Source: Nannochloris sp. 'desiccata' | Lineage: Eukaryota; Chlorophyta; Trebouxiophyceae; Chlorellales; Chlorellaceae | NCBI GenBank assembly: GCA_019044685.2 | Contig: JAGTXX020000009.1 | Span: forward strand, 186,001-250,000 | Length of the DNA stretch: 64,000 bases | Direction: 5' to 3' | In this document: positions 31,302 to 42,384 of the stretch, one piece after another | Position numbering within the stretch: the first letter of the stretch is position 1 | Layout: every line of letters starts with the position of its first letter | Notes under the pieces: model-generated | Database searches by the model: none | What the model saw: the letters and a program-made list of their open reading frames with translations, nothing else | What the model was told of the DNA's origin: nothing | Program-made: the position numbers and the translations under genes

Positions 31302-31757
31302 TCAGTTCACAACACTGTGGACGATAGCTTCATTCAGAGCCAACCGATTCAGCTGTTCTTCTCCAGTTAACAAATTACCGCCCAACCGCAGCTTACTTTC
31401 AAGCTCATCAACTGCCCCCTGAAACGCCTGCAGCTCTTCATTCTCACTTCCATCGTTTATAATACCTGCTTTTCTCTGCAGCCTTGCCAGCTCTTCACAA
31501 TTGCCAGCCAACAGAACCTTTGCGGCGTCTACACACTCTTGTTTTGCTTGGAGCACCTCGGCACATTCATTGGCCAAAATAGGGAGCTCGTTGCGTACTC
31601 TGTGGATGCGGCTGAGCACATCCATAGGGTTGACTGTTGAGCCTTTAGAGCGTTTGCTGAATTCCTCTTCAAGTTTATTTGCTACTTGATCCAGCTCTGC
31701 TTGTGCTTTCTGTAATGAAGCGATGAACGACTCACAAGCATCATTCAGTCGAGCCAT
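31302..31757 (-). CDS. SKA2: SKA2-like kinetochore protein
   Basis: Single exon of 151 aa from the ATG at 31757 (the frame is open to a TTG at 31838, but MARLNDACESF is the first ATG start). It is mostly helical coiled coil. The segment KAQAELDQVANKLEEEF, then NPMDVLSRIHRVRNELPIL and CAEVLQAKQECVDAAK, matches the SKA2/FAM33A pattern. SKA2 pairs with SKA1 and SKA3 to hold kinetochores on microtubules. The call rests on a short coiled coil, so it is moderate. Confidence 0.7.
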   Translation of the reverse strand: MARLNDACESFIASLQKAQAELDQVANKLEEEFSKRSKGSTVNPMDVLSRIHRVRNELPILANECAEVLQAKQECVDAAKVLLAGNCEELARLQRKAGIINDGSENEELQAFQGAVDELESKLRLGGNLLTGEEQLNRLALNEAIVHSVVN

Positions 31758-32439
31758 GGCGCTGCTTTTTATAATATTTAATAGCGGAGTGACACGAAAA
31801 TTTAGTTTTAGTATCTGAAGATCAGATTCAAAAGCCAAAGTTTTGAATTTTGCTGATATTTTGAACTGCTCTTGGCGCTTCCACTACTTCTGCCAGATCT
31901 GTATGGTTTCTCCAGCGGATTTTGAGTGGTTACAAAACTCCCGGGGGCCTACTTTATTGTAAATCTCTATTCTCTATGGTTAGAAAACTGCTTTTAGTAT
32001 CAAAAAACGACTACTAATAATTAATTAGACAAACAACGGCGCCGCTCTGGCGACCCCAATTCCAAAGGAATTCTGGAAACTTATTGGTTATAGTAGACGA
32101 GATGGTAAGCTGCTGGTGATTTTAATGTAAGAAGAAAAATAAAAATTTGTTTGAGAAGCATGCTGCGTCGCTGAGAAATCAAGGAATCAAAAAATGGGCG
32201 GCGGCGACACGGAAAAAATGTGGGGCGGGCGGGGTTGTTGCGGGGGGCTCTAGCTACAGAGTGGCACAGAAGGTGGGTGGAGGGACGAGACACCTCAAAA
32301 AGGAGACGATTTTTGACCAGGGTGGGTTTCACTTCAAATGGGTTCACGTTTATCTTAAATTGGGAACTCCTGAAAATCGCCTACTGCGCTGATTTCGAAT
32401 AAATAATATCTTACCTTCAGTGCCCATACGGCATTCCGT
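31758..32439. other. spacer with a GC-rich, start-less open frame
   Basis: Between two minus-strand genes. A plus-strand frame is open from about 32126 to the TGA at 32391-32393. It is rich in Lys, Gly and Val and lacks an in-frame ATG. An ATG directly followed by GTAAGC occurs at 32101, which could be a start-codon exon, but no convincing acceptor joins it. I see no family match, so it is not called. Confidence 0.3.
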
Positions 32440-33985
32440 TTATTTTTTTGTGCGAGGTGGCTGAGCACGCCACCAACCCATCCCCGGACAGGCACGAGAG
32501 GGAATGCTGGCAGGTTCCAAGGGAGCTGATGTAAAATTAAGCATGGCAACAGCAGGGTTATATACAGGGAAATTATCAGCACGGGTCCAAGTGCCTTTAC
32601 GCAGAGCTATTGACAGGGTCATTCTGTAGAGTGTAGAACCCAAATAGCGCCCAACGCACTGGCGCACTCCAATTCCAAAGGGAATAAAGCCAGGTGGGTT
32701 CGCCTTCAAGAAGGGGCATCCACTAGAAGAAGATGGCTTATCAATCCATGCCTCAGGTGTGAATACAAACGAAGTATCAAAACCATCAGGGTTTTGAAAC
32801 AAACACGCCTGGTTTTCAAGAGAAATGAAGTGGCCCTGGGGAATCGTCTGACCGCCAATTTCAAAAGTCTGGAGAGCTCTACGGAACATGGCGGTGCCCA
32901 CGCCACCAAAAGGACCACCGGCTGTCTGTTCCTTAAAGGTTGCATCAAGATAGGGTAAGGATGCTAATTGAGATAAACCCAGGTTTGGTGAAGTGGCCAT
33001 TAACACAGCTTGTTCTTGACGAAGGGCATCAAGGAATTCAGGAGTACCAACAAGATTCCAAAGAGCAGGGGCAGGGAGAAGAGGGGCTAAGAACATCAAG
33101 TAAAGAGCAGGAGCCATGTTGACATAATCTTGGTAGCGGACGGTCGCCAAATTGACACCCTTCTTCTTCAATGCAATCAGTGATGTGCCCACGAGAGTAG
33201 GAATGGGCTCCTTGCCGGTTGCTTTAATTTGAGCAATCTTGGCCTTGACGAGAGGAGTGGCAAGTTTTCTCGCAGTATTAGAAGCAGACATACCTAGCTG
33301 ATACGGGGAGGTGGCATTGTTGTCCGGGAGGGTAAGTAAACCAAACTGAATGATCAAACCAAGATTGCGCCAGGTGGTGATCTGATCTGGCGTCATAGGA
33401 CCAAACATCAAAGTGTTGGCAATATCAATAAACAAAGCAGAAACAGCAATGTTAATTTGTACTGGTTCGTTGCTAGAGTAAAAGTTATCAAAGTAGGCAT
33501 TGATTACATTCTCGATTACTGGTAAGTAACCAGCGACGGCCTTTGGCGTCAAGGCAGCGTAATAAATTTTACGCAGACGTCGATTTTCGGTAAAACTATC
33601 TGCACTAGGGAGTGATCCTTCCAGCATATTTGCAATGGAAGGTGGTTTGGCAGATTCAGTCAATCCAGGCTCGCTCAATGCTATCTCAATAATCTGAGAG
33701 CAGTTGAACACAATTGTCGATGGACCGCTTGATGTTGTGGCATTGAACAGAAGTCCAGTTTCAGGCGTACTGCGACAAGATGAGTATTAGATGAGTTTTA
33801 CAGTATGGCAAATACAGTTTTAAAATTGCTCCGGAAGGGTCTTTGGGATCCCATCGTCTAAAAGGAACTCACGGCTGAGGCAGTCCAAAGTAAATAGGAT
33901 CCAAGACAGGTAACAATAGTGAACTATGTGCCTGAGGAAGGCCGCAAAGGCAGATGACTGACAAGATGATTGTAAACTTCACCAT
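32440..33985 (-). CDS. atypical cytochrome P450 with signal peptide
   Basis: Exons are 33985-33873 and 33769-32440 (phase 2, 103-nt intron), giving 480 aa. Exon 1 is a classic signal peptide (VKFTIILSVICLCGLPQAHS). The fold is clearly P450: heme loop FIPFGIGVRQCVGR (Cys ~409), PYLDATFKE of helix K, FRRALQTFEIGGQTIPQGH and FTPEAWID. However, the ExxR Arg is replaced (E-Q-T-A), the PERF Arg is lost (PEAW), and the I-helix lacks AGxxT (MFLAPLLPAPA). Thus the E-R-R triad is broken while the heme Cys remains. It is shorter than typical microsomal P450s at the N terminus. It could be a specialised isomerase-like or non-monooxygenase P450. Confidence 0.85.
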
Positions 33986-34190
33986 GGTTTGCTTTAATTT
34001 GAAACAATTTTGCAAATCCAGCTCTAGTCGATTAGTGTTTAAGTAATATTAGTCTTTCCGAACACAACCTTACAAAGAGATTCACTCGGAAAATCGGCTT
34101 GAAAACAGCTTGTGGGTTTTATTGCCCTAACCCTGTAATTGTGATACGACCGTCGTGTCATCGTCACGATCATCGGATTTCAGATTTTGA
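33986..34190. other. upstream region of the P450 gene
   Basis: AT-rich; presumed promoter of the P450. No motif recognised. Confidence 0.3.
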
Positions 34191-34481
34191 GAATCATTTT
34201 CGAAAGGAATTGAATTCTTTGGAAATGCAATCCATTTTCTGCAATCCCTTGGTTGGAGGCCAAAGCTCTACCCCATTGTCTTTACGCACTCAGGATGCGT
34301 CACCCTCTCCCTTCGAACGTTCCTCAAAACGGACTGCACCCTAACTGACTCAGCCGTCAACTCTTTCCTCAAGTCTATTCAAACACACACCTATAATTAC
34401 AACTCTAAATTAAGCTCTACACGTTATTATCTAAAGAAACAACTCCGTACTAATCTCCTTTTTCCTACTGGGATAGGCTAA
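34191..34481 (+). pseudogene. start-less ORF, possible retroelement coding remnant
   Basis: A frame of 96 codons is open between the TGA at 34188-34190 and the TAA at 34479-34481, without any ATG. Its translation has protein-like composition, for example SLGWRPKLYPIVFTHSGC followed by RTFLKTDCTL and a basic tail STRYYLKKQLRTNLL. The GW-x-x-K-x-Y-P-I layout recalls the region after reverse transcriptase in some non-LTR elements, but this is a weak resemblance. No flanking repeats or poly(A) tail were found. It could also be an exon of an unrecognised gene. Confidence 0.3.
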
Positions 34482-35117
34482 GCCCTCTCTTACTCTCCTA
34501 CATAGGGGTGGCCTGAAGCCGCGGTGGTGGCTTCTCACGATCCCTCAAGTTACTGTTGGGGTTCTTTTATTTTATTTTATTTTTCTGTTTTTGGCGATGG
34601 TAGCCTCTAAACGGAAGGCCCAGAATAGAAAGTGCTATGCAGCTGGGTAAGCTGCAGCTCCTCTCTACTTCTAGATAACAATCTAAGCTCTATTATTTAC
34701 TTTCTGAAGACTAGAGACCAGCAGCGGCTGTCTCCAAAAAAGCAGCCCACCCACCAACTCCCTCTTACCTCTTCATTTCCTGCAATTATTTATTAGTGGA
34801 GGGATCTAATCTGAGTTCGAGATGAGAAAATAATGTCAATAGAGCTCAGAAAAACAGTAATCTCACCAAACAAGTGAAGGTTGGTCTCAGCAAAGTCAAT
34901 TTCTGAACGAGACCTTTTATTTTCATCATAAAAATACAAGCTGCAGTACATTGGGGCTATTGGTGTATCTATTAAAACGTCATTAATTTTGAAACTGAGG
35001 TTGAAGCAGCTGAATAGCTTTTTGATCACTTGATTAATTTATATCAATCGTTGCTAAGAGGCTTAAAGAACCTCACCATACAATTACCTATCAAATGCAA
35101 CAATCGTACTTACCATA
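34482..35117. other. spacer before the GCP5-like gene
   Basis: No gene supported. It holds T-rich tracts (TTTTATTTTATTTTATTT near 34567) and a short GC-rich patch near 34510-34550. Confidence 0.4.
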
Positions 35118-38100
35118 ATGAGCGTCCTAAAGCGGCGTGCAGAGCTTCTTGAACAGCTCATTGCTTCAACTGCTCATGTTACACCCGGCCATCCTCGATA
35201 TGAGGCACTTGCCCGCTCCTGCAAAGAAAAGGTCGAATTCCATTCTTTTCTAGACACCCATCCTGACGTGGTCAATGCAGAGTACGCACAGCTGAAGGAA
35301 CGCCTTGAAGATAATGCCCAGTTTGATAAAGTCACCGCCCTCAGCATTCTCAGCACCCGCCTTCAAAATCTCAATTTTGTTTCGTCCCAGCTAGATTTCG
35401 CCTCGAGACAACTCTCATTCTTACTTGCAGCGTCGCGAAATGTCCTTAGAACGGTAGCAGATCCTGAGATCCTAGCTCAAGCTGGCATAAATAACACTAC
35501 TGTTACTGGCGACAAAACCTCAGCTACTCATCCTTCTGCATGGTCTGACGACGAGGATGATTCCGATGCTGAATGGTGGGCTAATGAGGTAGCATATAGT
35601 CCTGAAGACGGTCTCTCGGTATGGAGCTGGGAAGACGAGGAAGAACAACAAGAAGAAGGAAAACTGAAGAGCGGGAGTAGGGGACATGATGATGGTGGCA
35701 GTTTTCTGTCTTTAAATAGAAATGGACTTGGAGTCGATGAGGCTACTAAACCATTCATTCCCGATCCTACAAGCTCCCCATTGACGCCTCTAACGCTGTC
35801 TAGAGCAGCTGTTGCCTCTCCTAAAAGGCACTCGACAAGAGGACGCCACCAACATCATTTGTCGCCACTGCGGAGGGTGAAGCAACCATATAGTGCTACA
35901 TCTCTGGCTATATGGCTGGCTGCAAAGGATAGTGGAGGTCATCCTGCACGCCAGTTAGATCCGAGGAGATGCTTTACTGACTCTGAACTGGTCACTCAGG
36001 TATGATGTTCATTATTTTTTACTTTTTTTTTTTTGATATTGTAGTTGTTCTTTGTTTCTAAGTCGTTCTTCGACATTTTGAATCGTTTTTAAAACTGATC
36101 CCAATACCATATTTCAAAATTTAACCTTCAGGTTATTAATATGCTGAAAGGCCTTCAAATGCCAGGGTTAGCCTTCAAATTTGATTCAGAATCAGATACT
36201 TATAACGTCTGTCGTGGGGTGCATACTTCAGATTTACCCCCGGGAAGCATTGCAAGTCTATTAACTACATTTACAGCATTGGCCACACATCTACGTCGCA
36301 TTCAGACATTCTGTGATGCTATTGTTTTTACAAGTACAAATTATCAAGACAACAAAGAGAATCCTGAAGACATAAATGCCTTGAGGGCATTGCCGACGGT
36401 AGGGGCCTTTGCTGCCGCTGTCGCTCGCCAAGTAGTCGCCATTCGAGGCCAACTCGTAGATTTAGAAACTGCGTCTACAAGCCAAAATAAGGGCAATCTA
36501 AATCTACTTTTTTTAAGATTAAAACTTGCCTTGATGAAGAGGCAAGTGGCTGCTTTGCATGCCATGGTCAAAGAATGTTACTGGAAAGGTACTGCCCCTT
36601 GTACCGCCTCTGCTTTATTAGATTCATTGTCTTCTGTGCTAGAAACGCATCTCATGCGGTCTGGGCAGCATAGCGGAGCTGTCTCGGCGATGCTTGTTGA
36701 GATCTTTTGCGCTGCATGGAAGCCGTTGAACGATGCATTGGATATTTGGCTGAGTAACGGGTCTCTAGCTGCTGCACCTCCTGAGTTTTACATATATTAC
36801 GAAAACAATGATAGTAGTGGTAGTAGTAGTTGTAGTACATTTTGGACTGAAAAGTATAGGCTGCAGCGGTGGACAAGAGAACATGGAAATGCAGTTGCTG
36901 CTCCTTCATTGTTGGCACCTCTGGCAGAGTCCCTTCTCCAGGCAGGCCTTGCCAGCGTTGGTCTTACTCTCTCAACAGGAAAGCACCATCTTACACGTCA
37001 GACATACAACACTGAGACGTCTCCTTCACTACACACTGCATTTACTCAGTCTTTAGCTTCGATAGTTGAAAGAGGGGCCTCTGCTCCCATGAGCCTTTCT
37101 GCCGTTCCTCGCCATGAGACACGTGACAGCAGTACACGAGAAATGAATTTGGAACGCGTCAGTAATGGTAATGACAATAGTAACGCCAATGGTAACCTAG
37201 AAGACGGGTTGTGGCTCAAAGAGTGGACGGCAGCCGTCGCTCGCTCCCCCGCCACTGCCATGGTACCTCTATCTGAAGACATTTCCGACCTTTCTTTATT
37301 TCCTAAAAGCGCGTTAGATCTCCCTGAAGCCTTCATGTGCCCAGAAACTACATTTTTTATAGATGGAAACAGTGCGAGAGTATTGAGTGGCAAAGAAGGG
37401 GAAGGACACCGAAAAATGGGACCATGGAAAAAAAGGCATCCAGTAATGATAGCAATGCATCTGGCCTCCTCAGCACGAGCACTGCAGGCTGATGCTGGAA
37501 AGACTGACTCGGTAATTGCTGCCGAGTTTTGTGATACGAATGAAGAGCTGTTTGGAGGAGCACTACCCCAAATGTTGACCAGCACCCCGAGTGGGAGATT
37601 TTTCAAATTTTCTGAAAAGGGAATGACATCGAGAACATCATCATCTGAGAAGAATGAGAAAATCCCCTCAGATGCAGCTTCCTGGGCAGCTTCACTTCCT
37701 CTCCAAGTACTTTTATACATATGTCTAGTAGATCCGATTCACAAAAGAATGAAAGAGGCTGAAAACCGCGCCTGTGAGGTTATGTTACACGCAGGGTTGC
37801 TTCCTCAATTGGCCACAATGGAAACCATTGCAGCAGCAGCTGGCCCAGTTTTGGAGCCTTTTGTCCAGTATTTATTAAGACATATCAGTACACCACGTGG
37901 CGTAGATGGAGTATCTCCCTTTGAACTGAATGCTGCCCTCGCAAATGCTTTGATTGAGGGGGAGGAGGCTCTAACAGGCCTGGTATCATTGGCCGTTTCC
38001 ATAGTGCCCTTGGCGCCGGCTGCCGCTACCACCAACTCAAGTTCCCTCACTGCAGCAACAAGCGGGGGTGTATGTTCAGTATCCAGCCTAACCCGTGTTA

Positions 38101-38933
38101 GACTTACCCTCCACCCAGCGTATCCACTTAACCTGATCGCTACAGATTCTTTCTTAAACCTGCATACCATGCTGTGGACGCTGAGCTTGCAGTTGCAGTG
38201 GGTGGCACAATCTCTCATTGCAGCACGTGTTTGCTTGTGGAAAGAAAGTCAAAGTCAAAAGAGGAGTGGCACAGATAATAATACTACTTTCTCCACTACC
38301 ACTGCACCAAGTACTCGAGCAGTACAACAAGAAATGCTCCACCTAGTCCATGCAGTACGACAGCACATGCTGACGCATGTAGAAAACACGAGTGTACGAA
38401 TGCGACGAGGTATTGCTACATGTGGTAGTTTACGGGAAATGCAGAAACAGTGTGGAGAGTATGAAGAGGAGTTAAGACATGGATGCTTACTACACGACAC
38501 GTCTAGTAGTCAACTAGGAAGTAGAAAGTGGCACAATCACAATGATGGTCCCGCAGCTTCAGCCTCTGGTTCTCCTGAGCTGCATTCTTCTTTATTAGAA
38601 GTGCTCGAGTCCTCTCTCAGGCACTGTATCCTCTTAGGCCACGCTCGACAAGCTAAAATTCTAATAAATAAAGCAAAACAAGCGCAACTGGAGGCAGAAG
38701 ATGCGGAACAAGAGGCTCTCGCATTGGATTCTCTTGAATTCGCAAAACAGAAATTTTCTCAAATTACTTGTGCTGTTGCAGCCACGGAACGAGAATTTGA
38801 AGGGCATCGAGTGGCGTTTATGGAGCGTGTTTCTGTGTATGGGAGCGAAGCTGGGGCGCATAGTGATGCTGCGAGGGCGTTGTTGGCTGCTGTTGATATA
38901 CAAGGGCGGTGGCAACCTCAAAAAGGCACATGA
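35118..38933 (+). CDS. gamma-tubulin complex component, GCP5-like
   Basis: Exons are 35118-35999 and 36132-38933 (phase 0, 132-nt intron), giving 1,227 aa. An N-terminal helical part, an acidic Ser/Asp/Glu-rich linker (~140-200) and the GCP fold follow. Supporting blocks are PPEFYIYYENNDSSGSSS with TFWTEKYRL, then PLNLIATDSFLNLHTMLWTL and LQLQWVAQSL of GRIP2, and HAVRQHMLTHVENTSV before the C-terminal helices. The long variable insertions and size suit GCP5 or GCP6 rather than GCP2/3/4. These proteins build the gamma-tubulin ring that nucleates microtubules. The assignment to GCP5 over GCP6 is uncertain. Confidence 0.72.
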
Positions 38934-39128
38934 CAACAGAGAAGAAAAAAAATAAAAAATGGGATGCTTTGGAACAGCCACTATCAAATTAAATACCGTC
39001 GTAAGTATCAAACTAAATACTTTTTTTTATTTAGTGCGTATTTAAGAACATACAATGTAAAGAGTGTAACGAGGAAACCTTGAAACATTTGTATCGGGAA
39101 GAAGGGAAGGAAAAAAAAAAAAAAGCCA

Positions 39129-40259
39129 TCATAGGCCGTGGATTTTCTTCACCTTTTCTAAAACTGCCTGAACTTCAAGTACTGTTGGTTCCGGGTGCGG
39201 CATTCTCTCTGTAGCCACAATCTCAGTCTTCGGAGGCATTCCTACAAACGCGCGTGCCATTTCTGCTGCAGCTTCACCTAAAACGTCTTGGTTATATCCT
39301 CCCTCTAGAACAGCAACGCACTTGGCACCACCACCACCACCGCTATGACTGCTCTCTTGACATTGATTAGGCACTTCTTTAGCCACTTCAAGCACTGCAG
39401 CAACTATACAATGATACGTCGCACTTTGAAAATTCAAAGTTTCCACCGGATCTTTATAGTGAGCATCAAAGCCCGCAGAAAGTAAAATCAATTCTGGTTG
39501 AAACAATCGTAGGGCAGGCACGACAACTTCTGCCGTGGCCGCCAATGCTGCCGTATGGCCAGATCCATCTGGCAGAGGAATGTTAATTGTATATCCTTCT
39601 CCATTACCTGCTCCAGTTTCTTCTAAAGAGCCTGTTCCTGGCCAAACACCTTGCTTGTGTATATCTATAAATAAAACAGAAGGGTCTTCATAAAATATTT
39701 CCGATGTTCCGTTACCTGTGTGTACGTCAAAATCTAGTATAGCTACTTTCTTTAAACCGAGTTTTCGTTGTGCATATCGTGCAGCTATAGCGACAGAGTT
39801 TAGTAGGCAAAAGCCCATGTACTCGTCTTTGGTGGCGTGATGGCCAGGCGGGCGGCAATTTGAAAAAGCTCCAGCAAAACTATCCTTCTCGGATATGATG
39901 GTATTTACAAGAGCTACTGCCACTGAAGCGGAGTTTAGTGCATCTGTAAAGGTGCTAGATGTAGCGTATGTGGGCCCATCTGGGTCCTCGGGGTCTCTAA
40001 GAGCGATGTAGGAACCGGAGTTTAGTGGCGGGATCGAATGGCGGAGATGATCTAAATATTGTGCAGTGTGGACAGCAAGCAAATCTGCTTCTTTAATTTG
40101 TGATATTTCTGAGTCGTGAAACTCATTTTCTATATTATTTAGTAGCTCGATGTCGGTGTGAAGAGCTGCTTGGATTGCAATTACTCGATCTGGGCATTCA
40201 GGGTGGCTTTCAAAATGATGTCCAGGTGCACTTGAAGTTGCGACAATGAGCGGTGTCAT
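39129..40259 (-). CDS. histone deacetylase-family amidohydrolase, HDA14-like
   Basis: Single exon of 376 aa. Catalytic motifs: ESHPECPDRV near the N terminus, the His pair in NCRPPGHHATKDEYMGFCLL, the zinc ligands in ILDFDVHTGNGT and LSAGFDAHYKDP, and the C-terminal VLEGGYNQDVLG. The usual DVHHGNG reads DVHTGNG; the zinc-binding His is kept. The sequence is closest in style to bacterial acetylpolyamine or HDAH-type enzymes and Arabidopsis HDA14, whose substrates include organellar proteins and tubulin. No transit peptide precedes the domain, so a cytosolic or nuclear site is likely. It converges with the GCP5-like gene, leaving 195 bp between stops. Confidence 0.92.
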   Translation of the reverse strand: MTPLIVATSSAPGHHFESHPECPDRVIAIQAALHTDIELLNNIENEFHDSEISQIKEADLLAVHTAQYLDHLRHSIPPLNSGSYIALRDPEDPDGPTYATSSTFTDALNSASVAVALVNTIISEKDSFAGAFSNCRPPGHHATKDEYMGFCLLNSVAIAARYAQRKLGLKKVAILDFDVHTGNGTSEIFYEDPSVLFIDIHKQGVWPGTGSLEETGAGNGEGYTINIPLPDGSGHTAALAATAEVVVPALRLFQPELILLSAGFDAHYKDPVETLNFQSATYHCIVAAVLEVAKEVPNQCQESSHSGGGGGAKCVAVLEGGYNQDVLGEAAAEMARAFVGMPPKTEIVATERMPHPEPTVLEVQAVLEKVKKIHGL

Positions 40260-40793
40260 GATATTAGATAACGTGCGAGAATTACATTTATTTTTTCAAT
40301 TGGTGGTTTTGATGGCCGTAAGAGCTAATTACCTTGGTCAAGTTCAGTTTGACTTTGTCGGCGGACAGGCCAAAAGTAACTCCTGGTTAACATTAAGGTC
40401 CAAAGGTCCACAGACATATCCTACACACTAATCAATAACTGACCACACAGAAAAGCTATATGAATACGAAAAACTAATCCAAGGGATGAAGATGAAAGTC
40501 TGCCGCTTGTGCCGCCAGCGCCACCCAACCTTGCGCCTTTCAACCATTTTTCAGCTTTTCAGCGCTTGCCCTTATGCGTTTCTGGCAACACCGTGCAGTG
40601 CAACTGCCCTAGTCGGTTTGTAGCGCGCAAACGGGCTGAATTTAGATGTGTGTCGGTCACCTTCAGATCAGCCTGAGGCACTTACTGGCTGTTTGAAGTG
40701 TGGCCCACAGACTTTTAAAAAACTTATTGTCAAATTTTGCTACATTGCCTGGATTCTATCAATAATATAATATTAGATATACTGTGGCTGATC
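40260..40793. promoter_or_regulatory. divergent upstream region, deacetylase / RibA
   Basis: 534 bp between head-to-head genes. A 43-codon ATG frame starts at 40487 but has no recognisable product. No TATA box was identified with confidence. Confidence 0.35.
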
Positions 40794-42155
40794 ATGAGGT
40801 GTTTATCGAGTCCTCTGGTCGACTGCCCTGCAAGCTGCAGCGGCAGATTATTACCTCAGCCATTTAGTTTAATCTACCAGCCGAAGCGACAGATATTACG
40901 TGCCACAAATGCACTTATTAATCCTCAGCATAGCTACCGTGGCGAAGCGTCTGTGAATGGCTCAGGTAATGGAACTCAACATGCCTTGAACGAAGAAGAC
41001 GCTCCCAAAAGTGGAGCTCCTTTAGTCTGGACAAAGTTTGTCGCTGAGACATTGCTTCCTACTGGCCAGGGGAGGTTCAGGTTGCGAGGATATCGACACA
41101 CGGTACGTTTCGCCTTTTGTTATGGTTGTTTTATCTCAAATGGGGACCTTTCATTTCTCGCTACCGAAGTTGAAAACTTATATTGCTTGCTGTTTTTTTA
41201 TTGCAGATCGATGGTGGTGTCACATACACAGAACCTAGTGCAATCATTAGCGGTCCTGTGGAAGGCCAAGAAGAGGTACGCATATCTAGATCTTCAATTT
41301 TTTCCGCTCCTTCAAATCCCCCCCCCCCCGTTGCCGCTTCTTCATTATTCACTTCTCTAGTTATCCTCTGCAAATCCTTACCCGACCCCTCCCCCCGCAT
41401 CTCTCTACTCTGAACAGGTGGTAGTCCGTGTCCACGATGCCTGCTTCACCTCTGAAGTCTTAGGGTCATTGAAATGCGATTGCCGTGAGCAACTTCAATT
41501 AGCTCTCGACTACATTCAAGACAAACCACCCGGAATGGTCATCTATTTACAACAAGAAGGCCGTGGTATCGGATTAGCCAATAAAATAGCAGCGTATTCA
41601 CTCCAAGAAAAGGGTCTCGACACAGTAGATGCCAACAGAGCACTAGGATTGCCAGACGACTGCCGAGAGTATTCTGCCGTGGGCCACATTTTACAAGAAT
41701 TAGGTGTCAAGAGCATTCGATTGATGACAAATAACCCTCGAAAGATCAGTGAATTAACTGCTTTAGGTATTAATGTGGTGGATAGAGTCCCCTGTATAGT
41801 CAAGTCCCAGCAATATAATAAAGGCTACCTGAGCGCCAAACAAAAAAGAATGAAACATATATTGGTGGATGAAGAAGAAGAGGAGCTGGAGGGGCAGTAT
41901 TGCTTTTGGGATCACGATGGAGAGCCTGGAAGTGCTGGAATTCCGTTGGAAAGTGGAATGCCGTTGGAAGATGCTGCAAAGAAACTTGAACAAAAGAAAA
42001 AAATCATTGCAACAGCAGCAGCAGCAGTGCCGACAGGGGTACGCAGTTCGCCTGTGAGCAATTTTGGCTTGGCAAATAAGACACGGAGCGGCACACCATC
42101 AGATTTTGAGTGTGGTGGAAGTGCAGGTGTCACAGCGACCGAGAAATTTAACTAA
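40794..42155 (+). CDS. ribA: GTP cyclohydrolase II, plastid, stand-alone
   Basis: Exons are 40794-41102, 41207-41275 and 41418-42155, all phase 0, giving 371 aa. A transit-peptide-like leader (Ser/Arg-rich, to about residue 45) precedes TLLPTGQGRFRLRGYRH. Zinc Cys residues lie in CFTSEVLGSLKCDC, and catalytic blocks are YLQQEGRGIGLANKI, LGLPDDCREYSAVGHIL and LMTNNPRK. GCHII opens GTP to start riboflavin synthesis. Land-plant RIBA is fused to DHBP synthase; here no RibB domain precedes it. A ~90-residue acidic and Gln/Lys-rich tail follows the catalytic core. Start chosen at MRCLSSPLVD; the frame is open a little upstream without an ATG. Confidence 0.94.
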
Positions 42156-42384
42156 AATTAACGATTTTACTGGGAATAATTACTCAATTTTTTTTCTCTT
42201 TGTCGGCTGTTCTCTGTTTTTCTGCTGAATTCTTAAATGTTGAATGAAGTTGGAGGTAAAGGAAAGTATTGTAAAGCGTTAATTCGTTTCCAATTGGATC
42301 ATGTACACGTATATAATAGATCGTGTTGAATCAAAGGGTAAAGTTATATAGAGAGAGGTTTTTACTCATTATTCAACTTCAATT

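Noticed and set aside
37046..37720. 224-codon minus-strand frame inside the GCP5-like gene
   Set aside because: It is a shadow of the plus-strand reading frame, which has GCP-like sequence.
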